Assembly: GCA_016875915.1 (NCBI GenBank)
Contig: VGOM01000001.1
Coordinates: 96,178-149,552 of the forward strand
Length of the DNA: 53,375 nt
Direction of reading: 5' to 3'
Origin: Chloroflexota bacterium
GTDB taxonomy: Bacteria; Chloroflexota; Dehalococcoidia; UBA2247; RBG-13-53-26
Below the pieces are notes generated by a model. That model ran no database searches, was not told the DNA's origin, and saw nothing but the letters and a program-made list of their open reading frames with translations. Shown here piece after piece: positions 15,538-27,479 of the stretch; position 1 is the stretch's first letter; every line of letters starts with the position of its first letter. Position numbers and translations under genes: made by a program.

Positions 15538-15816
15538 ATGCGCTGCAGCGTAGATCTGGCCCTCGACGGCAAGACCCTGGTCCATATCTGGCCCAAGGCC
15601 GACGGCCAGGCGGTTGATCTTGAGGATGAGTTGGCCGGGGCCTTCGTCTGCATGATGGGCCAGCCCCAGGCGTGCGTCTCCGGCCGGTCGGGCGAGCTGG
15701 TCATGCTCTTCCCCCACCAGAACATGCCGGAAGATGTGAGGGACATAGCCGAGCGGATGACCACCCGGCATCTCATCAAGCGCCTGGAGTCAGGCGTCTG
15801 CAGCCTGGCCATGTAG
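15538..15816 (+). CDS. Orphan 92-aa protein
   Basis: A 92-aa soluble protein beginning MRCSVDLALDGKTLVHIWP, of mixed alpha/beta character, with four cysteines (positions 3, 38, 46, 88) that form no obvious metal motif. GGGGGGCGAG lies just upstream of the ATG. Codon use resembles that of the neighbours. I do not recognise the family. It precedes ffh by 131 nt but ffh seems to have its own promoter. Confidence 0.65.
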   Translation: MRCSVDLALDGKTLVHIWPKADGQAVDLEDELAGAFVCMMGQPQACVSGRSGELVMLFPHQNMPEDVRDIAERMTTRHLIKRLESGVCSLAM

Positions 15817-15874
15817 GGAACCGGCCCAACCCCCGGATCAGGCGCCACCACTATCCTCACCATCAGCTTCTCTT

Positions 15875-15902
15875 TTGACCTTCCCGCAGATAAAATGATA
15901 CT
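15875..15902 (+). promoter_or_regulatory. Promoter for ffh
   Basis: TTGACC (15875-15880, five of six) and GATACT (15897-15902, four of six) are 16 nt apart; transcription would start about 38 nt before the ATG. Confidence 0.45.
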
Positions 15903-15947
15903 TGCCTTCGGCTCTTCGCAGGGTCTCGGGCATGGAAGAAGACAGGG

Positions 15948-17273
15948 ATGTTTGAGCTTCTCTCGGAAAAGATCGGCCAGGTCTTCAAGAAGCTGAGCGG
16001 CAAGGGCGGGCTCACCGAGAAGGACGTTGATGAGGCCATGCGCCAGGTGAGGCTGGCCCTCCTGGAGGCGGACGTCAACCTGAAGGTGGTCAAGGAGTTC
16101 ACCGCCAAGGTGAGGGAGCGGGTGCTCACCGGCCAGGTCCTCCAGAGCCTCACCCCGACGCAGCAGGTGGTCAAGATCGTTCATGAGGAGCTCACCGCCA
16201 TCCTCGGCGGCGGACAGAGCACGCTCACCCCCGCCGGACATCCCCCCTCTGTCCTGATGCTGGTCGGACTGCAGGGCAGCGGCAAGACGACCACGGCGGC
16301 CAAGCTGGGACTGCACCTGAGGCGCTCCGGGCAGCGTCCCCTGCTGGTGGCGGCCGATACCCGCCGGCCGGCAGCCATAGAGCAGCTTGTCGTTCTGGGC
16401 CGGCAGCTTGACCTGCCTGTCTACGCCGAGGACCAGAAAGCATCGCCGGTGAAGATCTGCAGTCATGCCCTTGATCGGGCCCGGGAGCTGGCGGCCACCT
16501 GGGTGGTGGTGGATACCCAGGGCCGCCTCCACATCGATGAGGCGCTGATGAAGGAAGTGGTGGATGTGAAGAAGGTGCTCCAGCCTTCGGAGGTGCTCCT
16601 GGTGGTCGACGCCATGACCGGACAGGAGGCGGTGCGGGTGGCCGAGGAGTTCAACACCAACGTGGGACTGACCGGACTGATCATGACCAAGATGGACGGC
16701 GATGCCCGGGGAGGCGCGGCCCTCTCCGTGAGGACGGTCACCGGAGTGCCCATCAAGTTCATCGGAACAGGGGAGAAGGTCGACGCCCTGGAGGCCTTCT
16801 ACCCCGACCGCATGTCTTCCCGCATCCTGGGCATGGGTGACATGCTCACCCTGATTGAGAAGGTGGAGAAGACGGTCGATGAGAAGTGGGCCAAGGACAT
16901 GGAGAAGAAGCTGCGCACGGCCACCTTCGATCTGGAGGATTTCCTGGACCAGCTGCGCCAGGTGAAGAAGATGGGCTCGCTCACCCACCTGATGGAGATG
17001 GTCCCGGGGCTGTCAGCGCTCTCCCGCCGCCTGCCCGAGGGAATGGACGAGCAGCGGATGAAGAAGGTGGAAGCCATAATCCTGTCCATGACCAGGGACG
17101 AGCGCCGCCATCCTGAGATCATCGACGGCAGCCGGCGCCGGCGCATCGCCCGGGGGAGTGGCACCACCCCTCAGGACGTCAACCAGCTCCTGAACCAGTT
17201 CCGCCAGGTGCAGAAGATGATGAAGCAGCTCGATCCCAGCAAGGCCAAGAGGCTGCTGGCCAACCTGAAGTAG
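15948..17273 (+). CDS. ffh: Signal recognition particle protein Ffh (SRP54)
   Basis: The SRP GTPase that, with 4.5S RNA, targets nascent membrane proteins to SecYEG through FtsY. The 441-aa protein has an N-domain (1-95), a G-domain with G1 GLQGSGKT (107-114), G3 at 189-193 and TKMDGD near 248, and a methionine-rich M-domain (about 305-430) with MGSLTHLMEMVPG. The G3 motif reads DTQGR instead of the nearly universal DTAGR. Length and domain order are normal. It is convergent with rpoD, 97 nt away, with no clear terminator between. Confidence 0.96.
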   Translation: MFELLSEKIGQVFKKLSGKGGLTEKDVDEAMRQVRLALLEADVNLKVVKEFTAKVRERVLTGQVLQSLTPTQQVVKIVHEELTAILGGGQSTLTPAGHPPSVLMLVGLQGSGKTTTAAKLGLHLRRSGQRPLLVAADTRRPAAIEQLVVLGRQLDLPVYAEDQKASPVKICSHALDRARELAATWVVVDTQGRLHIDEALMKEVVDVKKVLQPSEVLLVVDAMTGQEAVRVAEEFNTNVGLTGLIMTKMDGDARGGAALSVRTVTGVPIKFIGTGEKVDALEAFYPDRMSSRILGMGDMLTLIEKVEKTVDEKWAKDMEKKLRTATFDLEDFLDQLRQVKKMGSLTHLMEMVPGLSALSRRLPEGMDEQRMKKVEAIILSMTRDERRHPEIIDGSRRRRIARGSGTTPQDVNQLLNQFRQVQKMMKQLDPSKAKRLLANLK

Positions 17274-17370
17274 TCCAACTGAAGGTTTCGCCACCACCCG
17301 CCCGGTTGCACAGCCATACCCCCTGTGGCCGCCCGGGTCCGGTTGACATGAGCCGGTCGCGGGGCGCCGG

Positions 17371-19323
<1,953 letters not shown>

Positions 19324-21203
19324 AGAGGAAAACCTCTCCCAGTTCAGTATTGAGCTTCACTGCCGATTGTTGGATCTCCTCGAGGTCGGCGCTGCTGCCC
19401 TCGGACTCCGTCTCCGAAAGCAGGATCTTCTCCCTGGTCTTCATCTCCCTCAGCCAGCGCTCCCGCAGACGGCGGACGCACTCCGCTAGGGCACGCTCCA
19501 ACTCTTGGCCGCACAATGGGGGAACCGGCTTGGCCAGAATGGCGTCCAGGTGCTCTAGAAGGGCAACATCCAGTTGTTGGCGCATCGATTCTAGATCATG
19601 GGACTGCTGCCATGCAAGGAACAGCTCCCGGTTCTCGCTGTGGCCGGCGAAGAGATCGGCCGACAGACCCGAGGCATGGCTACTCAGATCGGGGTGGGAG
19701 ATGATCAGGAAGAGGCAGTATTCCGCCAGCGGGTCGGATTGGGACAGCGGAGAGACCAGCCGGGACGGGCGTGATGGAGCGGCTTCCCGCCTCAAGTCCG
19801 TGGGCGGGAGCCTGAGTTGCTTCATGGCCGCGGCGAGAGCCCTCTCGTCCAGCCCCACCACCCGGGCCAACTTCTGCAGGTAGTGGGCCTGACGGACGGG
19901 GTGCTTGATCCCGGCGATCAGGGGCAGCAGTCTGTCCACGGCAGAGGACTTGTCCTGCATCCTCTTCGGGTCTACCCTGGAGATGACCAGCTCAAAGGTG
20001 TAGTCCACCACCGGCGATGCTTGGCCCAACAGCCGCTGCCACTCCCCGGGGTCTTCCCTGATCACCTCGTCGGGATCCTTTCCCGCGGGCAGGACCATGA
20101 CCCTGATCTCGGCGTCAAGGACGTCCTCGTATTTCACCAGCCCCGCCGGCGTGGGCAGAGGGATTACCCTCTGGTCGAAGGTGTGGCTGGCCACCTCGAT
20201 CCCCCTCAGTGTGGCCATCTCGCCGGCGGCATCGGCGTCAAGGGCCAGGACCAGGTTCTTGGTCAGCTTCTTGATCAGGCCCACCTGTCTCTCGGTCAGG
20301 GCGGTGCCCAGGGAAGCCACCACGTTGCTGAAGCCGTACTGGTGGGCCACGATGGCATCGACGTAGCCCTCCACGATGACCGCTGAGTCCTGCTTCCTGA
20401 CGGCGGACTTGGCCTGCTCGATGCCGTAGAGCACGCTGCTCTTGTCGAAGACCAGCGTCTGTGGAGAGTTGAGGTACTTGGGCAAGGAATCATCCAGTGC
20501 CCGGGCCCCGAAGCCCAGCACACTGCCATTCACGTCCCGGATTGGGAAGATCAGCCGGTTCCGGAAGCGGTCGTACGTGCCCCCCCGGTGCTCCTTCTCG
20601 ATCAGCAGTCCGGCCGCGGCCAACTCGGTCTCCCGATAGCCCCTTCTGAGCATCTCCTGCCGCAGCGAGTCCCAGCTGTCAGGGCTGTAGCCCAGCTGGA
20701 ACTGGGCTATGGTCTTGTCCGGGATGCCCCGGCCGGCCAGGTAGGCCCGGGCCTTCTCGCCGGCCGCGGAGCGGCGGAGCAGGTGGTGGTAGTACTCCGC
20801 CGCGGCCTCGTTCATTCCCTTGAGCTTGTCCGCCTCCGTCTCGCCTTCGTGCGCCGACCTGAAGGTCAGCGGCACCCCGGCCCTGTCCGCCAGTATCCTC
20901 AGGGCTTCACCGAAGCCGATGCCTTCCTTCTTCATCACGAAGGAGAAGGCATCGCCGCCGGTGCTGCAGGCCCCGAAGCAGTGCCAGCTCTGGCGGTCGG
21001 GGAAGACGTAGAAGGAGGGGGTCTTCTCCTGGTGGAAGGGACAGCGGGCCTTGTAGTTGCGCCCCGCCTTCTTCAGGTCGGGCACGTAGCTGCCGACCAC
21101 CTCGACGACGTCGATCCTCTGTTTCACCTCGTCTATGGTGTCCACGCTTCCCGCAGTCCTCATCCGTCCTCTGTCAGCCTCTGAATCTCTCCGGGGAACG
21201 CCG

Positions 21204-22256
21204 TCACGAAAGGCCGAGGTCCCTGGCCCTTCTCATGGCGTACTGGTCGGTCATCCCGGCCACGTGGTCCAGCACCCTCCTGGCCAGAGGCTCCCCCCCT
21301 TGAGCATACTCGTTGGGGAGTTGTTCCTCGTGACCCATGAAGTGCTCGTAGAGCCGGCGCACCGTCCCCTTCGCCCGGTCCGACTCGGCCTCCACCATCT
21401 CAGAATTGTACACCCTTTCGAAAAGGAAGACCCTCAGGGTGTTCATGGTCTCGTTCACGCCGGGGCTCATGGCGATCGCCGGCCGCGATCCGTCTCCCGT
21501 CAGGCCCTCACCCCTGGCGGCCCAGGAGCAGTCCAGGACGTCGCAGATGACGGTGTTGATCCTCTCGGAGTGGGACCGCCCCAGCACCGCGGTGATCGAG
21601 GCCGGGATGTCGGCCTCGCTGATTATGCCGGCCCGGAGGGCGTCGTCGATGTCATGGTTGACATAAGCGATGAGGTCGGCGATCTTGCAGATCTGGCCCT
21701 CCAGGGTGTCCACCTTTCCCCAGGCCTTGCCCAGGACGTCCACGCCGGACTTGGAGTGCTTCAGGATGCCCTCCCGCACCTCCGAGGTGAGGTTCAGTCC
21801 CCTGCCCCCGTTCTCCAGGGAGTCGATCACCCTGAGGCTCTGCTCGTTGTGCCTGAAGCCGAAGGGCGAGATCTCGCTCAGGACCTCCTCCCCGGTGTGC
21901 CCGAAGGGGGTGTGGCCCAGGTCATGCCCCAGGGCGATGGCCTCGGTCAGGTCCTCGTTGAGATTCAATCCCCGGGCGATGGAGCGGGCGATCTGCGACA
22001 CCTCCAGGGTGTGGGTCAGCCGTGTGACGTAGTGATCGCCCAGCGGGGCGATGAACACCTGGGTCTTGTGCTTCAGCCGGCGGAAGGCCTTGCAGTGGAT
22101 GATCCGGTCCCGGTCGCGCTGAAAGGCTGTCCGTGTGGGACAGGGCTCCTCGAGCCTCTCCCGGCCGTTGGAGAGCCTGCTCTTGGCGGCGTAGGGGGAA
22201 AGGGACTCCTCCCTCCCTTCCAGCCAGAGGCGGATAGATGTGTGAGGTGCAGCCAC
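21204..22256 (-). CDS. dgt: dGTPase-like deoxynucleoside triphosphate triphosphohydrolase
   Basis: A 350-aa HD-domain enzyme that splits dNTPs into the nucleoside and tripolyphosphate. Seen are PCPTRTAFQRDRDRI (39-53), H82 in RLTHTLEV, and the HD pair 111-112 in GHDLGHTPFGH. The start is a GTG with no clear ribosome-binding site, 36 nt after ppsA, so translation may depend on coupling. The short type resembles other dGTPase-like proteins placed beside dnaG. dGTP specificity is not readable from the sequence. Confidence 0.9.
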   Translation of the reverse strand: MAAPHTSIRLWLEGREESLSPYAAKSRLSNGRERLEEPCPTRTAFQRDRDRIIHCKAFRRLKHKTQVFIAPLGDHYVTRLTHTLEVSQIARSIARGLNLNEDLTEAIALGHDLGHTPFGHTGEEVLSEISPFGFRHNEQSLRVIDSLENGGRGLNLTSEVREGILKHSKSGVDVLGKAWGKVDTLEGQICKIADLIAYVNHDIDDALRAGIISEADIPASITAVLGRSHSERINTVICDVLDCSWAARGEGLTGDGSRPAIAMSPGVNETMNTLRVFLFERVYNSEMVEAESDRAKGTVRRLYEHFMGHEEQLPNEYAQGGEPLARRVLDHVAGMTDQYAMRRARDLGLS

Positions 22257-22292
22257 AGCTTGCTCGATACGGTGTCCGGGGCTGGTGGGGGA

Positions 22293-24554
22293 CTAGCTGC
22301 CGGGGAGGACGCCCAGATCCTCCTCCGCCTTGGCTATCACTGACCGGGTATGCTCGATCATGTCCGGGTTCACCGAGACGGATGTGATGCCCCATTCCAC
22401 CAGCTTCGTGGTCAGCTCGGGATAGACCGAGGGGGCTTGCCCGCAGATGGAACAGGTGATCTTCCTCCGGTTGGCCACGCTGATCGCCCTTTCCAGGGCC
22501 CAGAGCACGGCCTCGTCCCGTTCGTCGAATATCTCCGCCAGGCTGGGGCTGTCGCGGTCCACGCCCAGGATGAGCTGGGTCAGGTCGTTGGAGCCGATGG
22601 ATATGCCGTCCAGGCCGACGTCGATGAACCGGTTGAGCAGGATGACGTTTGACGGCACTTCGACCATCATCCACAGCTTGAAGTCATCCGGGCGGACCAG
22701 TCCCAGAGAGGCCAGGATGGCGCTGGACTCCTCCAGTTCCTTCACGGTGCGCACAAACGGGAGCATCACCCAGAGATTGGCGTACTGCTCCCGGACCTTC
22801 TTCAGGGCCTCGATCTCCAGCTTGAAGACGCCCACGTCCTTGAGGTACCGGGAGCACCCCCTGAAGCCGATCATGGGATTCTCCTCCAGCGGCTCGTAGG
22901 CCTCCCCGCCCTTGAGATTGCGGTACTCGTTGGTCTTGAAGTCGGTGGTTCTGTAGACCACTGGTCTTGGGTTGAAGGCTTCGGCGAACGTGCTCACGCC
23001 CTTGGCCAGCCTGTCCACGAACTCGCTGCCCCGGCCGTTCTCGATCAGGTGGCGGGGATGCTGTCCGATGCCGGCGATCATGAACTCGGCCCTGAGCAGG
23101 CCGACGCCGTCCACATCACGGGCAGCCACAGTGCTGGCCAGATCCGGATCGGCCAGGTTGACATAAACCTTGGTCACCGTCTTGATGTGCTTCCGCACTA
23201 CTGCCGGGGTCTCCACCCGGGTGTCGGGGGCCACCCTGCCTTGGAAGACCTTGCCCTGGAAGCCGTCCACTGTGACCAGTTGCTTCTCCTCCAGTATCTT
23301 GGTGGCGTTGCTGGTCCCCACCACACAAGGCACGCCCAACTCCCGGCTGACAATGGCGGCGTGGCAGGTCCTGCCGCCGCGGTCGGTGACGATGGCCGCC
23401 GCCCGCTTCATGGCCGGCACGAAGTCGGGGGTGGTCATCTCCGCCACCAGCACCTGACCGTGCTTCAGTCTGACTATCTCGGAGGGGTGAAGGATGATCT
23501 CCGTCTGGCCGGCGGCTATCCCGGGACTGGCCGGCAGTCCGCTGAGGAGCTCCACGCCCTTGATCTCCTCCACGGGCGCCTCTTTGGCCTTCAACGTGGT
23601 GATCGGCCGGGCCTGGACGATGTAGATGCGGTCCCCCTGCTTGGCCCACTCAATATCCTGCGGGCACCCGTACAGTTCCTCGATGGTCCTGGCGATCTTC
23701 GCCAAGGCGAGGATTTCCGCGTCGGCCAGCTTTTGCCCGTTCTGCTTCTCGGGGGGGATGTCCATCCTGATGTTGTGCCGCCTGTCGGAGGGTCTTGGGT
23801 TCCTGGTCAGCTGCCACTCCTGCTGGGCTATCCTTCTCTCCAGCAGACTCAACGGTTCCTTCTCCAGCAGGTACATGTCCGGCGTCAGTTCCCCGGAAAC
23901 CACCGCCTCGCCCAGTCCGTAGGCCGCCTCAATGATGATCTTGTCATGGTCGCTGCTCAAGGGCTCCGCAGTGAAGACAACGCCGGAGACCTCCGACTGC
24001 ACCATCCTTTGGACCACTACCGCGATGCCGGTTCTGAGGTGGTCGAAGTCGTGCTCGTTCCTGTAGAAGATGGCTCGGGCTTCAAAGAGCGAGGCCCAGC
24101 AGTTCTGGACGGCGCTGACCACCTCGGATTCCCCCTGAACGTTGAGGTAGGTGCTCTGCTGCCCGGCGAAGGATGCCTCCGGGAGGTCCTCTGCCGTGGC
24201 GGAGGACCTCACCGCCACCAGACCCTGCAGCTTGTGGTACGCCTCCCGGATCTCCGCAGCCATGGGGGCGGGCATGGGGGCCAGGCTGATGATCTGCTTG
24301 ATCTCGAAGGCCACATCCTGGAGCGACGCGTGGTCCCGTGGGTCCAGGTATCTCAGATGATGCTCAATCCTCTCAGCGAGGTCGTTCTCCTTGATGAAAC
24401 GGAAGTAGGCATCGGCGGTGACCACGAAGCCGGGGGGCACGGGGACCTGGGCCCTGAGCAGTTCTCCCAGGTTGGCTCCCTTGCCGCCAGCGATGGGGAT
24501 GTCGGCTCTGCCGATTTGCTCAAACCAGGCTATCAGCTTCTTGGGGTTCTTCAT
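22293..24554 (-). CDS. ppsA: Phosphoenolpyruvate synthase
   Basis: Converts pyruvate, ATP and water to phosphoenolpyruvate, AMP and phosphate, the entry to gluconeogenesis from acetyl-CoA-derived pyruvate. The 753-aa protein has an N-terminal ATP-grasp domain (GGKGANLGEL at 23-32), the phospho-histidine domain with GGRTCHAAIV near residue 395, and a C-terminal TIM barrel with GSNDLTQL and the catalytic Cys in SICGQAPS near 702. It is slightly shorter than the E. coli enzyme. GAGGAGG precedes the ATG. It follows dapA by 22 nt. Confidence 0.94.
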   Translation of the reverse strand: MKNPKKLIAWFEQIGRADIPIAGGKGANLGELLRAQVPVPPGFVVTADAYFRFIKENDLAERIEHHLRYLDPRDHASLQDVAFEIKQIISLAPMPAPMAAEIREAYHKLQGLVAVRSSATAEDLPEASFAGQQSTYLNVQGESEVVSAVQNCWASLFEARAIFYRNEHDFDHLRTGIAVVVQRMVQSEVSGVVFTAEPLSSDHDKIIIEAAYGLGEAVVSGELTPDMYLLEKEPLSLLERRIAQQEWQLTRNPRPSDRRHNIRMDIPPEKQNGQKLADAEILALAKIARTIEELYGCPQDIEWAKQGDRIYIVQARPITTLKAKEAPVEEIKGVELLSGLPASPGIAAGQTEIILHPSEIVRLKHGQVLVAEMTTPDFVPAMKRAAAIVTDRGGRTCHAAIVSRELGVPCVVGTSNATKILEEKQLVTVDGFQGKVFQGRVAPDTRVETPAVVRKHIKTVTKVYVNLADPDLASTVAARDVDGVGLLRAEFMIAGIGQHPRHLIENGRGSEFVDRLAKGVSTFAEAFNPRPVVYRTTDFKTNEYRNLKGGEAYEPLEENPMIGFRGCSRYLKDVGVFKLEIEALKKVREQYANLWVMLPFVRTVKELEESSAILASLGLVRPDDFKLWMMVEVPSNVILLNRFIDVGLDGISIGSNDLTQLILGVDRDSPSLAEIFDERDEAVLWALERAISVANRRKITCSICGQAPSVYPELTTKLVEWGITSVSVNPDMIEHTRSVIAKAEEDLGVLPGS

Positions 24555-24576
24555 CAGAGGGCTTCCTCCTCGGGAC

Positions 24577-25473
24577 TCATTTCGTGGCCCGGATGGGCAG
24601 GTCGATGCGCAGGTCCTTCAGGGCGTCTTCGATAATGCTCTTGCTCTTCTCATCCGGCTCGATGAGGGGGAGACGCGGCTTGCCCACCGGAAAGCCCAGG
24701 CAGTTCAGGGCATACTTCACCGGGATGGGATTGGACAGGATGAACAGGCTGTTGACCAGTGGCAGAAGGCTGCGGTGAATCCGGGCCGCCTCTTCCGTTC
24801 TGGCGTTGAGGAAGTTGTCTATCATGGCGGCGATCCGCCGGCCCACCAAGTGTGATGCCACGCTGATCACACCGTAGCCGCCCAGAGCCAGGATGGGCAG
24901 GGTATCGCTGTCGTTCCCGCTGTAGACCCTGAACCCCTTTCTGGCGCCCTGGATGATCTTGGCCACCTGCTCCAGGTTCCCGCTGGCCTCCTTGATGGCC
25001 ACGATGTTTTCGATCTGAGACAGGCGTATCACCGTCTCGGCGGAGACGCTGGTCACCGTCCTGCCCGGCACATTGTAGAGTATGCAGGGGAGGCGGGTGC
25101 TCTGGGCGATGGCATTGAAGTGCTGGAACAGTCCTTCCTGTGTGGGACGGTTGTAGTATGGTACCACGGCCAGGATGGCATCTGCCCCCGCCCGCTCCGC
25201 TTCCTTGGTCAACTCCACGCTGGCCCTGGTGCTGTAGTTGCCCGTGTTGGCCACCACGCCGTGCTTGACCACCGACTTCACCTCGGCGAAGAGCCGCAGC
25301 TTCTCCTCCTTGGCCAGCGTCGGCGACTCGCCGGTTGTGCCGCAGACCACCAAGCCCTGGCTGCCCGACTCCAGCAGTGTCCGGGCCAGTTGCTTCGCCT
25401 GGTGGTAGTCCACTTCACCGTCTTCGTCGAAGGGAGTGACCATGGCAGTGAGCAGTCGACCGAGATCTTCCAT
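24577..25473 (-). CDS. dapA: 4-hydroxy-tetrahydrodipicolinate synthase
   Basis: Condenses pyruvate with aspartate semialdehyde, the first step specific to lysine/diaminopimelate synthesis. The 298-aa TIM barrel has GTTGES, the Tyr of YNVPGR near residue 133 and the Schiff-base lysine in IKEASGN near 161. AAGGAG lies 7 nt before the ATG. It comes after asd and dapB in reading order, separated from asd by 150 nt, so it may have its own promoter there. Lysine from this pathway could feed the lysine aminomutase encoded at 32667-33986. Confidence 0.95.
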   Translation of the reverse strand: MEDLGRLLTAMVTPFDEDGEVDYHQAKQLARTLLESGSQGLVVCGTTGESPTLAKEEKLRLFAEVKSVVKHGVVANTGNYSTRASVELTKEAERAGADAILAVVPYYNRPTQEGLFQHFNAIAQSTRLPCILYNVPGRTVTSVSAETVIRLSQIENIVAIKEASGNLEQVAKIIQGARKGFRVYSGNDSDTLPILALGGYGVISVASHLVGRRIAAMIDNFLNARTEEAARIHRSLLPLVNSLFILSNPIPVKYALNCLGFPVGKPRLPLIEPDEKSKSIIEDALKDLRIDLPIRATK

Positions 25474-25623
25474 AATCTAGCTCCTTCCGTCAGTGCTTCG
25501 GGTGAGGGATCCTATCGGTCAAAGGCCGTTGATTCTACAAGGTTGAATCGGTCAGTGCTGCTGAGGCTGGACGCCGGCGGTCCCCCAACCCCGGGCGCCA
25601 TCGCCCCTGGCCCGGCCGCGGAT

Positions 25624-26631
25624 TCAGTTCTGGGTGACCAGCCGCTCGGCGATCTGAACGGCGTTCAGCGCCGCCCCCTTGCGCAGGTTGTCACCCACAA
25701 TCCAGAGCACCAGTCCGTTGGGGTGGGAGGCGTCCTTCCGGATCCTGCCCACGTACACATCATCTTGGCCAGCCGCCATCAGTGGATAAGGATATGACCT
25801 GCCGGCCGGGTTGTCCATCAGCCTCACCCCGGGAGCCTTGGAGAGGATCTCCCTGGCCTCCTGCGGCGACATGGGACGGCTGAACTCCGCCTGGACCGCT
25901 TCGCTGTGTCCTACCATCACCGGCACCCGCACGCAGGTGGCCGAGACGGCGATATCCGGCGCATGCATGATCTTGCGGGTCTCCTCCACCATCTTCCACT
26001 CTTCCTTGGTGTACCCGTTCTCCATGAAGACGTCGATCTCGGGCAGGACGTTGAAGGCGATCCGGTAGGGGTAGACCTGGGGCCTGGCCTCGCCGCCCTC
26101 CAAGACCAGCCGGGACTGACCGGTCAACTCCTCGATGGCCGCCGACCCGGTCCCTGAGACGGACTGATAGGTGGCCACGGTGATCCTCCTGATGGGATTC
26201 ACCCTGTGCAGCGGGAAGAGCGCCACCACCATCTGAATAGTGGAGCAATTGGGGTTGGCGATAATCCCCCGGTGCCTGCCGATGTCCTCCGGATTGACCT
26301 CAGGGACCACCAGAGGCACCTCGGGGTCCATCCTGAAGGCGGCGCTGTTGTCCACCACCACCGCCCCGCCGGCCGCCGCTATGGGGGAGAACTGACGGCT
26401 GATGTCGGCCCCAGCGGAGAACAGGGCCACGTCGATGCCGGAGAAGGAATCGGCAGTGGTCTCCTTGACCTCCACCTCCGCGCCGCCGACCCGCATCTTC
26501 TTTCCGTGCGAGCGGTCGGAGGCATAGAGCCGCACCGAAGACATGGGGAAACGACGCTGCTCCAGGGTCCTGATGAACTCCTGGCCCACCAGTCCGGTAG
26601 CCCCCACTATGGCCACACTCACCTTCTTCAT
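25624..26631 (-). CDS. asd: Aspartate-semialdehyde dehydrogenase
   Basis: Reduces aspartyl phosphate to aspartate semialdehyde with NADPH. The 335-aa protein has the nucleotide-binding GATGLVGQEF (10-19), the catalytic Cys in NPNCST near 128, and YQSVSGTG. GGAGAGAG precedes the ATG. It begins 15 nt after dapB, so the two are in one transcript. Function is secure. Confidence 0.95.
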   Translation of the reverse strand: MKKVSVAIVGATGLVGQEFIRTLEQRRFPMSSVRLYASDRSHGKKMRVGGAEVEVKETTADSFSGIDVALFSAGADISRQFSPIAAAGGAVVVDNSAAFRMDPEVPLVVPEVNPEDIGRHRGIIANPNCSTIQMVVALFPLHRVNPIRRITVATYQSVSGTGSAAIEELTGQSRLVLEGGEARPQVYPYRIAFNVLPEIDVFMENGYTKEEWKMVEETRKIMHAPDIAVSATCVRVPVMVGHSEAVQAEFSRPMSPQEAREILSKAPGVRLMDNPAGRSYPYPLMAAGQDDVYVGRIRKDASHPNGLVLWIVGDNLRKGAALNAVQIAERLVTQN

Positions 26632-26646
26632 GTCTCTCTCCGGTCT

Positions 26647-27441
26647 CTAGAGGCCGAGGATCTTCTCCAGTCCGTAGGTCAGCCCTTTCAGTTCCACGGC
26701 CTTCTTCACGGCCAGGATCACGCCGGGCATGTAGCACTCCCTGTTGATGGTATCATGGCGGATGGTCAGTGTCTGCCCCGATGTGCCGAAGATGATCTCC
26801 TGATGGGCCATCAGCCCGGGCAGCCGCACGCTGTGAACGGAGATACCCCCCATCTCCCCTCCCCTAGTCCCCTTCAGGCTCTCCTTCTCCGTTCCCGGAT
26901 GCACGAAGGGCTTCCCTCTGGCCTCGGCCATGGCCCTGGCAGTGGACAGGGCCGTGCCGGAGGGAGCATCCAGCTTCTGCTCGTGGTGCATCTCCAGGAT
27001 CTCGGCATAGTCGAAATGCCTGGCCGCCACCTTGGCCAGGTGGACCATGACCACCGCGCCCAGCGCGAAATTGGGGGCTGCGATTATGCCCACCCCATGG
27101 GCCCTGGCCAGCCGGTCCATCTCGCTCAGGGCATCCGGCGATAGCCCCGTGGTGCCGATGACCAGGTTGGCCTTCCCTGGCGCGGCCAGCCTGGCCACGT
27201 TCATGGCCGCCTCAGCCATGCTGAAATCCACCACTACCTGGGGCTTGGTCTGGGCCAGGAGGGAGCCCAGATCCGAAGAGAGGGGGATGGAATCCTCTCT
27301 ACCGGGCAGGGGCAGCCTCGGCCCCTCCGCCTTCAGGTCCACCGCCCCCACCGGCCTGAGCTGAGGGTCTTTGCAGACCGCCGCCACCACCTCCCGCCCC
27401 ATCCTGCCCAGGGCGCCATGAATCAATACGTCGATTGGCAT
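26647..27441 (-). CDS. dapB: 4-hydroxy-tetrahydrodipicolinate reductase
   Basis: Second enzyme of the diaminopimelate/lysine branch, using NAD(P)H. The 264-aa protein shows GALGRMG (9-15), GTTGLS, and the substrate motif EMHHEQKLDAPSGTA near 150-164. It lies 38 nt behind pnp and 15 nt before asd. Together with dapA and asd it covers three consecutive steps; the later steps are not in the window. Confidence 0.95.
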   Translation of the reverse strand: MPIDVLIHGALGRMGREVVAAVCKDPQLRPVGAVDLKAEGPRLPLPGREDSIPLSSDLGSLLAQTKPQVVVDFSMAEAAMNVARLAAPGKANLVIGTTGLSPDALSEMDRLARAHGVGIIAAPNFALGAVVMVHLAKVAARHFDYAEILEMHHEQKLDAPSGTALSTARAMAEARGKPFVHPGTEKESLKGTRGGEMGGISVHSVRLPGLMAHQEIIFGTSGQTLTIRHDTINRECYMPGVILAVKKAVELKGLTYGLEKILGL

Positions 27442-27479
27442 AGCGTCTCTGTTCCCGGACTCAACCGTCCTGCTAGAAT

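Noticed and set aside
15516-16988. 490-codon open frame opposite the orphan gene and ffh
   Set aside because: It spans two genes and an intergenic promoter on the other strand, and its product is His/Leu/Gly-rich without motifs.
23049-24635. 528-codon open frame opposite ppsA
   Set aside because: An antisense shadow of ppsA with biased composition.
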